From Clostridia bacterium (GTDB taxonomy: Bacteria > Bacillota > Peptococcia > DRI-13 > SM3-B62), in assembly GCA_018432615.1 (NCBI GenBank), contig JAHDSQ010000041.1:1-64000 (forward strand): DNA of 64,000 nucleotides. The letters are read 5' to 3'. Numbering within the stretch: the stretch's first letter is position 1; each line of letters starts with the position of its first letter. The notes beneath the pieces were generated by a model, which saw only the letters and a program-made list of their open reading frames with translations, ran no database searches and had not been told where the DNA came from. The position numbers and the translations under genes are program-made. This document shows positions 56,923-64,000 of this stretch, in pieces.

Positions 56923-57471
56923 TTATTTTAACACGTCTTGAGAAAAATCATTAATCCAATAAATCTTATCCGCATATGATTGCAAGTCCGGCGAAACACC
57001 GTACCTAAAAACACACAATTCAATCCTCTTATTTAGGTACTCTCTGACATGTGATAAGGCATCCTCCAGGTCGCCGTCACCTGAGGATAGAATAAGGTTT
57101 TCATAATTCTCCTGATAGGCCAGTTTCACAATCAGTGTGGCAATACCTACATCAACACCTTTTTGCATCTGCTCGCCAATGACTTTAGCGCAATATGGAC
57201 ACCTGAATTCCTGTTCCTTCAATTTGTATAACTTTACAATAAATTGAGGTCCGTCAGGCCAAGCTGTCTTTAGCCAAGTATTAAACGCATTCTGCGCATC
57301 CGAGGGCGGGTTCTTGGTTGAATTCAGATAATACCCTCTGCTTATTGGCCCATCCTTTTCAAGCTCCTTTCTAAGCTTAAGATAGTCAAAATTATACCCG
57401 TTGTTAACCGAACGCTGAGCGTTGAACAAATAGGCTGCATCTATCAGCCACACGGTTTTCCCTGTTCTCAA
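56923..57471 (-). CDS. NYN-domain (LabA-like) nuclease-like protein
   Basis: The 182-residue protein has the PIN-like NYN layout: an early Asp in VWLIDAAYLFNAQ, KGVDVGIATLIVKLA near 115, and LILSSGDGDLEDALSHV near 135, giving the acidic residues of the metal site. An inserted FRCPYCAKVIGEQ gives a CxxC that could be half of a zinc site. NYN proteins are RNases or nucleic-acid-binding proteins in regulation and defence. GGAGGTGG lies 8 nt before a TTG at 57471, preferred over the GTG within that site. Confidence 0.8.
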   Translation of the reverse strand: MRTGKTVWLIDAAYLFNAQRSVNNGYNFDYLKLRKELEKDGPISRGYYLNSTKNPPSDAQNAFNTWLKTAWPDGPQFIVKLYKLKEQEFRCPYCAKVIGEQMQKGVDVGIATLIVKLAYQENYENLILSSGDGDLEDALSHVREYLNKRIELCVFRYGVSPDLQSYADKIYWINDFSQDVLK

Positions 57472-57710
57472 GGACCCAACCACCTCCTGTTGTTAGTTGC
57501 CTTTTCTTCTCTCTCCTTTCTTTTTGTTGCTGTTTTTATTATTAAACACCTAACATTTGTGTATATTACCAATTCTAGACTGTACCATAATATTCCTGCT
57601 TGGTTTTCTATATTTTAATAATAATTTAAAATAGTACAAGAAATCTCCCGCCTCAAAGCTATATACCGCCATAGCTAGGTTAAAAACGAGAGATGAATTA
57701 CATCATTTGT

Positions 57711-58184
57711 TTATTTGATTTCCTGGAGCCATGCTAAAACCTTTTGCTGGTTAGTCTCTTTGTCTTCTTCTTTCGTACGAAAACTCATTTCACCTACAAT
57801 TTGATTCCCAGTCAATTCTTTCTTCATTGCTTCTAAGGTCGAACCCTCACCACCCCTATTAGTGCAAAACAGAGCTACTTTTTTACCCGTTATTTTTTCC
57901 TTAGTGAAAAATGTCCTGATTGCCGGCGTATAAGTCCACGCCCAAACCGGAGTTCCAATGATAATTAAATCATAATCGTTAAAATTAACATCATATGCCT
58001 GCAATTCGGGGGTAATCTTTCTAACCACTTGACCCCCTCCGGTCATATACTTCAACGCCCCGGGAGAAATGTCTTTTAAGGGTTTTAGTTCCAGTATCTC
58101 CGCAGAAATCTCTTTCGCCATAATTTCGGCTATCTCCTTGGTGTGTCCTTCTAATGAATAATAAACAATAAGTGTTTTACTCAT
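57711..58184 (-). CDS. Flavodoxin
   Basis: The 157-residue protein starts with the flavodoxin phosphate loop (TLIVYYSLEGHTKEIAEIMA) and has IIIGTPVWAWTYTPAIRTFF, the second FMN loop. It should bind FMN and carry electrons. ATG at 58184 lies within the last codons of the GIY-YIG gene (8-bp overlap) after GGGGTGAG, so the two are coupled. Confidence 0.9.
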   Translation of the reverse strand: MSKTLIVYYSLEGHTKEIAEIMAKEISAEILELKPLKDISPGALKYMTGGGQVVRKITPELQAYDVNFNDYDLIIIGTPVWAWTYTPAIRTFFTKEKITGKKVALFCTNRGGEGSTLEAMKKELTGNQIVGEMSFRTKEEDKETNQQKVLAWLQEIK

Positions 58185-58428
58185 TCTTATTCTCACCCCA
58201 CAACTCTTTTTTTGCGCTTCTCGTCAACTGTTTTATCCCGTATTCTCTTTTCATCGCCTCCCTCTTATCATCATACTCCTCAAAGTACTTCAGCTTTACA
58301 GGGTTTCTGGTCCGTGTATATTTGGCGCCCTGTCCCTGGTTATGCTTATTGATTCTTTCCTCAAGATTTACCGTCCACCCAGTATAGTAAGTACCGTCAC
58401 TGCATTCTAATATATATACGTAATACAT
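58177..58428 (-). CDS. GIY-YIG nuclease-domain protein (YhbQ-like)
   Basis: The 83-residue single-domain protein has YYVYILECSDGTYYTGWTVN, containing the YVYI and YTGWT strands of the GIY-YIG fold, Arg in LEERINKHNQG, and a C-terminal Glu-rich segment. Members are small structure-selective or repair-type nucleases. ATG follows AGGATCG, a weak site. Confidence 0.92.
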   Translation of the reverse strand: MYYVYILECSDGTYYTGWTVNLEERINKHNQGQGAKYTRTRNPVKLKYFEEYDDKREAMKREYGIKQLTRSAKKELWGENKNE

Positions 58429-58460
58429 TCAACGATCCTATCTCCTTTTGCCGATTATAT

Positions 58461-59027
58461 TCATTTCAATTCAAAAATATTATAGCTCTGCTCCGGCAAA
58501 AAATCATAACTGTTAACAAGAATATAACCTGTATTTTCCATCGTTTCAAGGATAGCTTTTTCCTCCACATAATGTCCCCACAGGGAAATGAAATTGAGAG
58601 CACTCCGTCTTTTATATTCAATTATTGCAACTTTCCCTTTGGGTCTCAAATATCTTTTCATATTTTCAAAATACCATGTTCTATCTTCTATATGATGGAG
58701 AACATTTCTCAAAAATATCAAATCGCAGCTTTGATCCGGTAAATTTAATCCGACACCGTCGACTTTAACAAGCTCGATATTTGTTATTTGCTTTTTATGA
58801 ATATATTCTCCCACATAAGCCAAATATTTTTCATTAATATCCACCGCATACACTTTTCCGTCTTGACCAACCATCTCGGCAAAACGTATCGTAAAACAGC
58901 CCCCACCACACCCAATATCCGCAATAACTGCTCCTTGTGAAATTGGAAGTTTCTTAAACATTTCATCAATCTTAAATTTCTGTTGATTTGCCCTGCGATT
59001 TAACATTTTTGCTCTGTTAAAAATCAT
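58461..59027 (-). CDS. Class I SAM-dependent methyltransferase
   Basis: The 188-residue protein has motif I VIADIGCGGGCFTIRFAEMVG (written VIADIGCGGGCFTIRF), acidic VYAVDINEKYL, and LIFLRNVLHHIEDRTWYF as the post-motif region of small-molecule methyltransferases. The acceptor is unknown. It starts 6 bp after the EamA transporter stop and is probably cotranscribed with it, so it might modify the compound that is exported; this is inference. Confidence 0.88.
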   Translation of the reverse strand: MIFNRAKMLNRRANQQKFKIDEMFKKLPISQGAVIADIGCGGGCFTIRFAEMVGQDGKVYAVDINEKYLAYVGEYIHKKQITNIELVKVDGVGLNLPDQSCDLIFLRNVLHHIEDRTWYFENMKRYLRPKGKVAIIEYKRRSALNFISLWGHYVEEKAILETMENTGYILVNSYDFLPEQSYNIFELK

Positions 59028-59033
59028 TAACAG

Positions 59034-59957
59034 TCACTCGCCTTTTTCTGGATTATTGCCTCGCACACCTTTTATTTTAGCATAACTCCGCCTGACATTA
59101 TTAATTTCCATTACAATAATGCCCATTATTATCATCAGTCCGCCAAAGTACTGCACAATTTCCATTTGCTCATCTAAGAATATTTTTGCCATGATGGCGC
59201 CCATCACGGGTTCGGTTGTACAAATAATACCGGTACGACTGGGTTCAATGTATTTGTAGGAAAGAATGATCAAACTATACCCCAGTAGTGTGGGAAAAAT
59301 GGCTAGGGCCAAAATTCCTGCAAAAGAATACCGGCTCAAGGAAACTGTCATAATAGCTACCGGGTCCTTTAAAAACAAAAACAACGCTCCGATTCCAAAA
59401 CCATAAAACACAACCGCCAGCGAATTATACTTGTTTGTTAAAATTTTACTCATAACAATGTAAATGGCTGCCGTCAGACCGGCCGATAGACCCCAACAGA
59501 TACCAATAGCATTATATTTAACGAAGGAGGTATTGTATATTTGGATCACCAGCAACAGTCCCAAAAAGGTAAGGACCAAAGCGGAGATTTTGTTCAATGT
59601 GACTTTCTCTTTAAATATAAACGCCGATAAGATAACCACCAAAGCCGGATACGTGTATAGCAAAACAACAGTGATCGTCCCACTGGTCCATTTAAGGGCA
59701 TATATATAGCTTGCATATTTAATGGCGACAATCAATCCATAAAACAAGAAAAAGCAAAGATCCCTTGCCTTGATGATTAACAATGACCTGTCATAAACGA
59801 GTAAAAAGCAACCCATTATAACAAAAGCAATCAAAGCCCTAAAAAAAACAATAACTATGGGGTCTATTCCCTCATTTAAGATCAATTTGCCTAATATTAT
59901 GACGGAAGCCAGTAAGAAAGCCGCTAATGTTGCATAGAGATGTCCTCTATATTTCAC
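59034..59957 (-). CDS. EamA/DMT-family transporter
   Basis: The 307-residue protein has ten membrane segments in two EamA repeats (SVIILGKLILNEGIDPIVIVFFRALIAF begins the first; GICWGLSAGLTAAIYIVMSK the second, with EPVMGAIMAKIFLDEQ near the end). The family exports amino acids and other small metabolites. Start is GTG at 59957 after GGAGG (8 nt spacing). It lies 40 bp from fchA, possibly in the same transcript. Confidence 0.9.
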   Translation of the reverse strand: MKYRGHLYATLAAFLLASVIILGKLILNEGIDPIVIVFFRALIAFVIMGCFLLVYDRSLLIIKARDLCFFLFYGLIVAIKYASYIYALKWTSGTITVVLLYTYPALVVILSAFIFKEKVTLNKISALVLTFLGLLLVIQIYNTSFVKYNAIGICWGLSAGLTAAIYIVMSKILTNKYNSLAVVFYGFGIGALFLFLKDPVAIMTVSLSRYSFAGILALAIFPTLLGYSLIILSYKYIEPSRTGIICTTEPVMGAIMAKIFLDEQMEIVQYFGGLMIIMGIIVMEINNVRRSYAKIKGVRGNNPEKGE

Positions 59958-59997
59958 CTGCTATTCCTCCAACCCTTTTTCGTACCCACTTAGACCA

Positions 59998-60624
59998 TTA
60001 TAACAAAGATTCTTCTACCCTGTTATAAATTCTATCTGCTAAGGGTACCGCCTCAAGCAATATTGCTTCCCCCCTTGCCTTATACTCTGCAACAAAAGAG
60101 TCATCCTTAATACTGCCCAGGTTGATCAAGACATTCAACCAAGCACCCTGCAAGGAACTTTTTAAAATCAAAGCGCCGACACCCAAATCACTAACGGCAT
60201 TAGAGTTTGATCTACCAAGAGATTTCTCCAAGAGCCTCAAAGCCTCAACTGATTTTTCCATCATGGAAAACGGCACCTTTGTAGCAAATTTCAAAGCCTC
60301 CTGCAAGGCCTCCTTTCTCAAAGCCTTCTCTTCTTCGCTTGTCTTGGGCAGGGCAAACACAGCTGCTACCCTGTTAAAAGCCTCGGTATCGCGATCAATC
60401 AATTCCGTGAATTCATTAGCTATTACCGCAGACTCTTCAAGGATTTCTTTCATTAACTCTTCGTGTTCCTGGTACTTTTCCTTGCCCACAGTAAGATTAG
60501 CGACCATACAGCCTAGGGCAGTGCCCACAGCCCCGCACAAGGCGGCGGCTGAGCCTCCTCCTGGGGCTGGTTTTTTTGAAGCCATTATTTCAATAAATTT
60601 ATCAACCTGAATTTGCCTTAGCAT
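59998..60624 (-). CDS. fchA: Formiminotetrahydrofolate cyclodeaminase
   Basis: The 208-residue protein begins with VDKFIEIMASKKPAPGGGSAAALCGAVGTALGCMV, where the glycine-rich PAPGGGSAAAL is the family signature. It converts 5-formimino-THF to 5,10-methenyl-THF and ammonia. It acts on the product of FtcD encoded upstream and its product joins the one-carbon pool made by Fhs. ATG follows AGGAGG, 12 bp after fhs. Confidence 0.95.
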   Translation of the reverse strand: MLRQIQVDKFIEIMASKKPAPGGGSAAALCGAVGTALGCMVANLTVGKEKYQEHEELMKEILEESAVIANEFTELIDRDTEAFNRVAAVFALPKTSEEEKALRKEALQEALKFATKVPFSMMEKSVEALRLLEKSLGRSNSNAVSDLGVGALILKSSLQGAWLNVLINLGSIKDDSFVAEYKARGEAILLEAVPLADRIYNRVEESLL

Positions 60625-60636
60625 TTTTTATTCCTC

Positions 60637-62307
60637 CTAAAAAAGACCGGTTATGATCCCTTCTTCATTTACGTCTATTTTTTCGGCGGCGGGAACTTTG
60701 GGCAAACCGGGCAATGTCATAATGTTTCCGGTAATAGCTACAACAAATCCTGCCCCTGCCGATAACCTGACCTGCCTGACAGTAAGTTCAAACCCTTTTG
60801 GTGCTCCCAGTAATTTAGCATCGTCAGAAAAAGAGTATTGTGTCTTAGCCAGACAAACCGGTAATTCCTTGTAACCTAAGGCTTCGTATTCCGCGATGGC
60901 TTTTTCAGCCTCTTTGGTAAAAGCAACAGAAGCTGCCCCGTATACATCCCGGGCTATCATACCAATCTTTTCCTTGATACTCAATGACAACGGATAGACG
61001 TATTTGAAATCGTTTTTCTGTTCCGTCAGCTTAAGGACATTCTCCGCTAACATCAGTCCGCCTTCTCCTCCTTGGGTAAAGACCTCGGAAATTGCGACCG
61101 GTGCCTTCATTTTCTCACAGCTATTGAAAACAAGTTCCAATTCCTTCTTTGTATCGGTAGGAAAACGATTAATAGCCACGGCTACGGGCAATCCATACAC
61201 CTTGGTAATATTATAAAGATGTTTTTCAAGATTTTCCTTTCCTTTTTCCAAAGAAGCTAAGTCTTCCCTTCCCAAATCCTCTTTGGCACATCCCCCATGG
61301 TGCTTCAAGGCCCGTATGCTAGCCACCAGCACTACGGCAGCAGGCTTGATCCCTGCCAACCTGCATTTAATGTCTATGAATTTCTCAGCACCTAAATCAG
61401 CGCCAAAACCTGCTTCCGTCACTACATAGTCGGCAAGCTTCATAGCCAGCTTAGTGGCAATAACACTATTACAACCATGAGCAATGTTAGCAAAGGGACC
61501 GCCATGAATGAAGGCCGGCGTTTGCTCCAAGGTTTGTACCAGGTTAGGGTTAAAGGCTTCCTTCAAAAGTGCGGTAATCGCTCCCTGAGCATTGAGCTCC
61601 CCAGCCGTCACCGGTTTTCCTTGATAAGTATAGGCCACTACCACCCTGGCCAGGCGTTCTTTTAAGTCCTTTAGATCCTGAGCCAGACAAAACACCGCCA
61701 TGATTTCAGAAGCTACGGTGATATCAAATCCATCTTCCCTAGGCACTCCATTTGTTTTGCCTCCCAATCCGTCCACTACGGCCCTCAGCTGCCTGTCGTT
61801 CATATCCAAAGCCCGACGCCAAGTAATTCTCCTGGGGTCGATATTCAGCACATTACCCTGGTAAATGTGGTTATCCAGCATAGCAGCCAAAAGGTTATTG
61901 GCAGCGCCGACGGCATGTAAATCACCGGTAAAATGAAGGTTTATATCCTCCATGGGCACTACTTGGGCATATCCCCCACCTGCCGCTCCCCCTTTAATAC
62001 CAAAAACGGGCCCTAATGAGGGCTCTCTTAAAGTAATAATCGTTTTCTTCCCCAGACGGTTCAATGCATCTCCCAAACCCACTGTGGTGGTTGTTTTTCC
62101 CTCTCCCGCGGGAGTGGGAGTGATAGCCGTAACCAAAATGACCTTAGCATCTTTTTTATCCTGTCTTTCCTTATACAACCTGTGGTCTATTTTAGCCTTG
62201 TATTTACCATAATACTCTACATCTTTCTCTTGGATCCCCAACCTTGCGGCTACTTTCCCAATAGGTATCTTTTTTGCCTCTTGAGCTATTTGAATATCAC
62301 TTTTCAT
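60637..62307 (-). CDS. fhs: Formate--tetrahydrofolate ligase
   Basis: The 556-residue enzyme has the ATP loop [39 protein letters not shown], and [19 protein letters not shown], all strongly conserved in the family. It makes 10-formyl-THF from formate and ATP, or runs in reverse to gain ATP when one-carbon units come from histidine or purines. The latter direction fits the hut/ftcD/fchA context. ATG follows AGGAGAG. Confidence 0.98.
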   Translation of the reverse strand: MKSDIQIAQEAKKIPIGKVAARLGIQEKDVEYYGKYKAKIDHRLYKERQDKKDAKVILVTAITPTPAGEGKTTTTVGLGDALNRLGKKTIITLREPSLGPVFGIKGGAAGGGYAQVVPMEDINLHFTGDLHAVGAANNLLAAMLDNHIYQGNVLNIDPRRITWRRALDMNDRQLRAVVDGLGGKTNGVPREDGFDITVASEIMAVFCLAQDLKDLKERLARVVVAYTYQGKPVTAGELNAQGAITALLKEAFNPNLVQTLEQTPAFIHGGPFANIAHGCNSVIATKLAMKLADYVVTEAGFGADLGAEKFIDIKCRLAGIKPAAVVLVASIRALKHHGGCAKEDLGREDLASLEKGKENLEKHLYNITKVYGLPVAVAINRFPTDTKKELELVFNSCEKMKAPVAISEVFTQGGEGGLMLAENVLKLTEQKNDFKYVYPLSLSIKEKIGMIARDVYGAASVAFTKEAEKAIAEYEALGYKELPVCLAKTQYSFSDDAKLLGAPKGFELTVRQVRLSAGAGFVVAITGNIMTLPGLPKVPAAEKIDVNEEGIITGLF

Positions 62308-62347
62308 AATCTCTCTCCTAGCGTATTTAGGTTTTTTTTACCCTGCT

Positions 62348-63607
62348 TTAATTGGAAACAACGACCTTCCCCTTTTTGATAACGGTTTTCACCTGATTAA
62401 TGCCGTAATGATAAAAAATATAGTCTAGCTCCGGAGCATCCCACATGATGATATCAGCTTGTTTTTCGCTTTCAATACTGCCAATAAACCAGCTCCTGTT
62501 AAGTGCCGCTGCCGCGTTTAAGGTAACTGCTGTTAATACCTCCTCCGGCGTCATGCGATATTTCAAGCATGCCAGATTCATGGGCAACTGTAAGGAAAGA
62601 TTAGGACTGGACCCCGGGTTAAAATCGCTTGCCACAGCGACGGGGACACCCAGCTCAATCATCTTTTTTGCCCGGGCGTAGCTCTCGTTAAGGTAGAAGG
62701 AAGTAGCCGGCAGCAACACCGCTATCGTACCTGCCTGAGCCATGGCCTCTAAACCTTCGTCCGTTGTCTTGATTAAATGGTCCGCCGATATAGCCTGTAC
62801 TTCCGCCGCTAAGGCTGCTCCTCCCAGAGGAGTAATTTCATCGGCATGTATTTTGGGAACAAGGCCATATTTTTTCCCTTCTTCCAGGATCGCACGTGAT
62901 TCCTCTAAATCAAAAACACTGTCTTCGCAAAAGACATCACAGAATTCTGCCAGTTTGTACTCCTTTACCTGCGGTAGCATCTCTTCGCAAACAAGCTTTA
63001 TGTATTCCTTTTTGTTGCCTTTATACTCTTCAGGCACGGCATGAGCCCCTAGAAAAGTACTTACCAGATCAACAGGATGTCTTTTTAATTGCAATTCCCT
63101 TACTGCTTTCATCTGCTTTATTTCACTGTCTGTATCCAGCCCATAGCCGCTTTTTGCCTCGCAAGTGGTTGTTCCATGCCTAAGCATCTTGTTGAGAATC
63201 CCTTCGGCCTTTTTTACCAAATCTTCATAGGAAGCAAGGCGAGTACTTCGCACCGTACTCAAAATCCCCCCGCCCTGGCGCAGTATTTCCAGATAGCTTA
63301 CCCCTCTTAGCTTTTGAGCTAATTCCTTTTGCCTCCAGCCCCCAAAAACAAGGTGAGTATGGGCGTCCACCAAACCGGGGGTAACAAGTCTGCCCTCGGC
63401 ATCTATTATCTCTGTTTTTTCGTCCGTTGCAACATTAGCAAGCTCATTTTTTGTACCCACCTCGCTTATTATACCGTCTGTTACGGCTATAAAAGCATCA
63501 TATAAAACGGTCGGCCTTCCCTGTTCTTCACCTTTTTTTGCCTGGTTACCTATGGGAGTGACCAGCATTCCAATGTTTTTGATTATCAGGTCCGCTGTTT
63601 TTTGCAT
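62348..63607 (-). CDS. hutI: Imidazolonepropionase
   Basis: The 419-residue amidohydrolase opens the ring of 4-imidazolone-5-propanoate in histidine breakdown. It has the metal motif DAHTHLVFGGWRQKEL, GTTTCEAKSGYGLD, HADEITPLGGAALAAE with metal His, and ASDFNPGSSPNLSLQLPMN with metal Asp. ATG at 63607 has GAGGTG 6 nt upstream, better placed than the GTG at 63616. hutH and hutU are not in the window. Confidence 0.96.
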   Translation of the reverse strand: MQKTADLIIKNIGMLVTPIGNQAKKGEEQGRPTVLYDAFIAVTDGIISEVGTKNELANVATDEKTEIIDAEGRLVTPGLVDAHTHLVFGGWRQKELAQKLRGVSYLEILRQGGGILSTVRSTRLASYEDLVKKAEGILNKMLRHGTTTCEAKSGYGLDTDSEIKQMKAVRELQLKRHPVDLVSTFLGAHAVPEEYKGNKKEYIKLVCEEMLPQVKEYKLAEFCDVFCEDSVFDLEESRAILEEGKKYGLVPKIHADEITPLGGAALAAEVQAISADHLIKTTDEGLEAMAQAGTIAVLLPATSFYLNESYARAKKMIELGVPVAVASDFNPGSSPNLSLQLPMNLACLKYRMTPEEVLTAVTLNAAAALNRSWFIGSIESEKQADIIMWDAPELDYIFYHYGINQVKTVIKKGKVVVSN

Positions 63608-63648
63608 TTTCTTCACCTCGCTGCTGACTCAATTCTCTTTGCAAACGG

Positions 63649-64000
63649 CTATCCCTGCAACAGATATTTTTCCAGCACCTGCTTTTCATTATCAAAGCCT
63701 TCTATTTGCAGGTAGTATTTAGCCGTATCAACCAAAGCATCCACCGGTGTTAGCCCTATGATCTCACTGCCGAGTACACCTACTCCGTACCTTTGAGCCT
63801 CTATTTTAACGAGTTCAAAGACCCGGTAAAGAGGTGTCTTTTGATAGTTGGTCATGTTTATGGAAACCTGAGCAATATTCTTATCCTCCAGCATTACCCC
63901 GATTGACTTGACAAAACTTAATCCCCCGCCCGATTCCCTGATGATTTTAGCAATGTTATTAGCTATTGTAATGTCCGAGGTATCGAGGTTAATGTTATAG
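63649..64000 (-). CDS. ftcD: Glutamate formimidoyltransferase, C-terminal part (cut by window end)
   Basis: The frame stays open from the stop at 63649 to the right edge of the window, giving at least 116 residues. It begins YNINLDTSDITIANNIAKII, then GGLSFVKSIGVMLEDKNIAQVSINMTN and PLYRVFELVKIEAQRYGVGVLGSEIIGL, the C-terminal lobe of formiminotransferases. The enzyme moves the formimino group from formiminoglutamate to THF. It does not carry a fused cyclodeaminase domain at its C-terminus, which agrees with a separate fchA downstream. Confidence 0.93.
   Translation of the reverse strand, partial: YNINLDTSDITIANNIAKIIRESGGGLSFVKSIGVMLEDKNIAQVSINMTNYQKTPLYRVFELVKIEAQRYGVGVLGSEIIGLTPVDALVDTAKYYLQIEGFDNEKQVLEKYLLQG

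Overview
The window looks like chromosome of an anaerobic, low-to-moderate G+C Bacillota (Clostridia, Peptococcaceae-like). This is inferred from the CIRCE-controlled groES-groEL pair, the GlgC plus GlgD pair typical of Firmicutes, strong GGAGG-type ribosome binding sites with many TTG/GTG starts, clostridial folate enzymes (Fhs, FchA), and two TRAP transporters. No species can be named from the sequence alone. Most genes lie on the minus strand.

Region A (about 314-18110) is a long minus-strand catabolic locus. In transcription order it holds a GntR/FadR regulator, an opine-type dehydrogenase, a TAXI-TRAP binding protein and fused permease, a small two-helix membrane protein, an enolase-superfamily enzyme, a three-subunit molybdenum hydroxylase, an iron-sulfur-flavoprotein-like reductase, an M24 peptidase, a thiamine-diphosphate enzyme, a homoserine-dehydrogenase-like enzyme and an aminotransferase. 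The set looks like uptake and breakdown of one nitrogen-containing compound, but I know of no described pathway with this combination. An IS110-family element with a frameshifted transposase sits inside the locus in the opposite orientation. Its 5' noncoding end can fold into a long stem and may encode a bridge RNA.

Region B (18187-32382) is mainly housekeeping: hpt-guaA from a near-consensus promoter, a lipoprotein-like unknown, a chemoreceptor, a CBS protein, Hsp20, a CofE-like ligase, a small coiled-coil protein, groES-groEL with CIRCE, 5-formyl-THF cyclo-ligase, and a three-gene set (unknown protein, FAD oxidoreductase with a Cys cluster, RidA). The 411-bp gap at 31953-32363 holds nine DnaA-box-like 9-mers, all in the same orientation, some in abutting pairs.

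Region C (32364-41405) has a CNNM/CorC-type membrane protein, an SDR plus DctPQM TRAP operon, a second chemoreceptor, a GNAT-HAD fusion and a flavodoxin.

Region D (41597-55006) is a complete glycogen module: glgB-glgP-glgC-glgD-glgA-GH13 amylase-malQ on the minus strand, facing a phosphoglucomutase whose stop codon overlaps the malQ stop. Two junctions use TTGA stop/start overlaps.

Region E (55131-58428) is accessory: a Doc/Fic-like protein overlapping a RhuM-like protein, a small Xre regulator, a NYN-domain nuclease-like protein, a flavodoxin and a GIY-YIG protein. Region F (58461-64000) has a methyltransferase and an EamA exporter, then FchA, Fhs, HutI and the 3' part of FtcD, which together link histidine breakdown to one-carbon folate metabolism.
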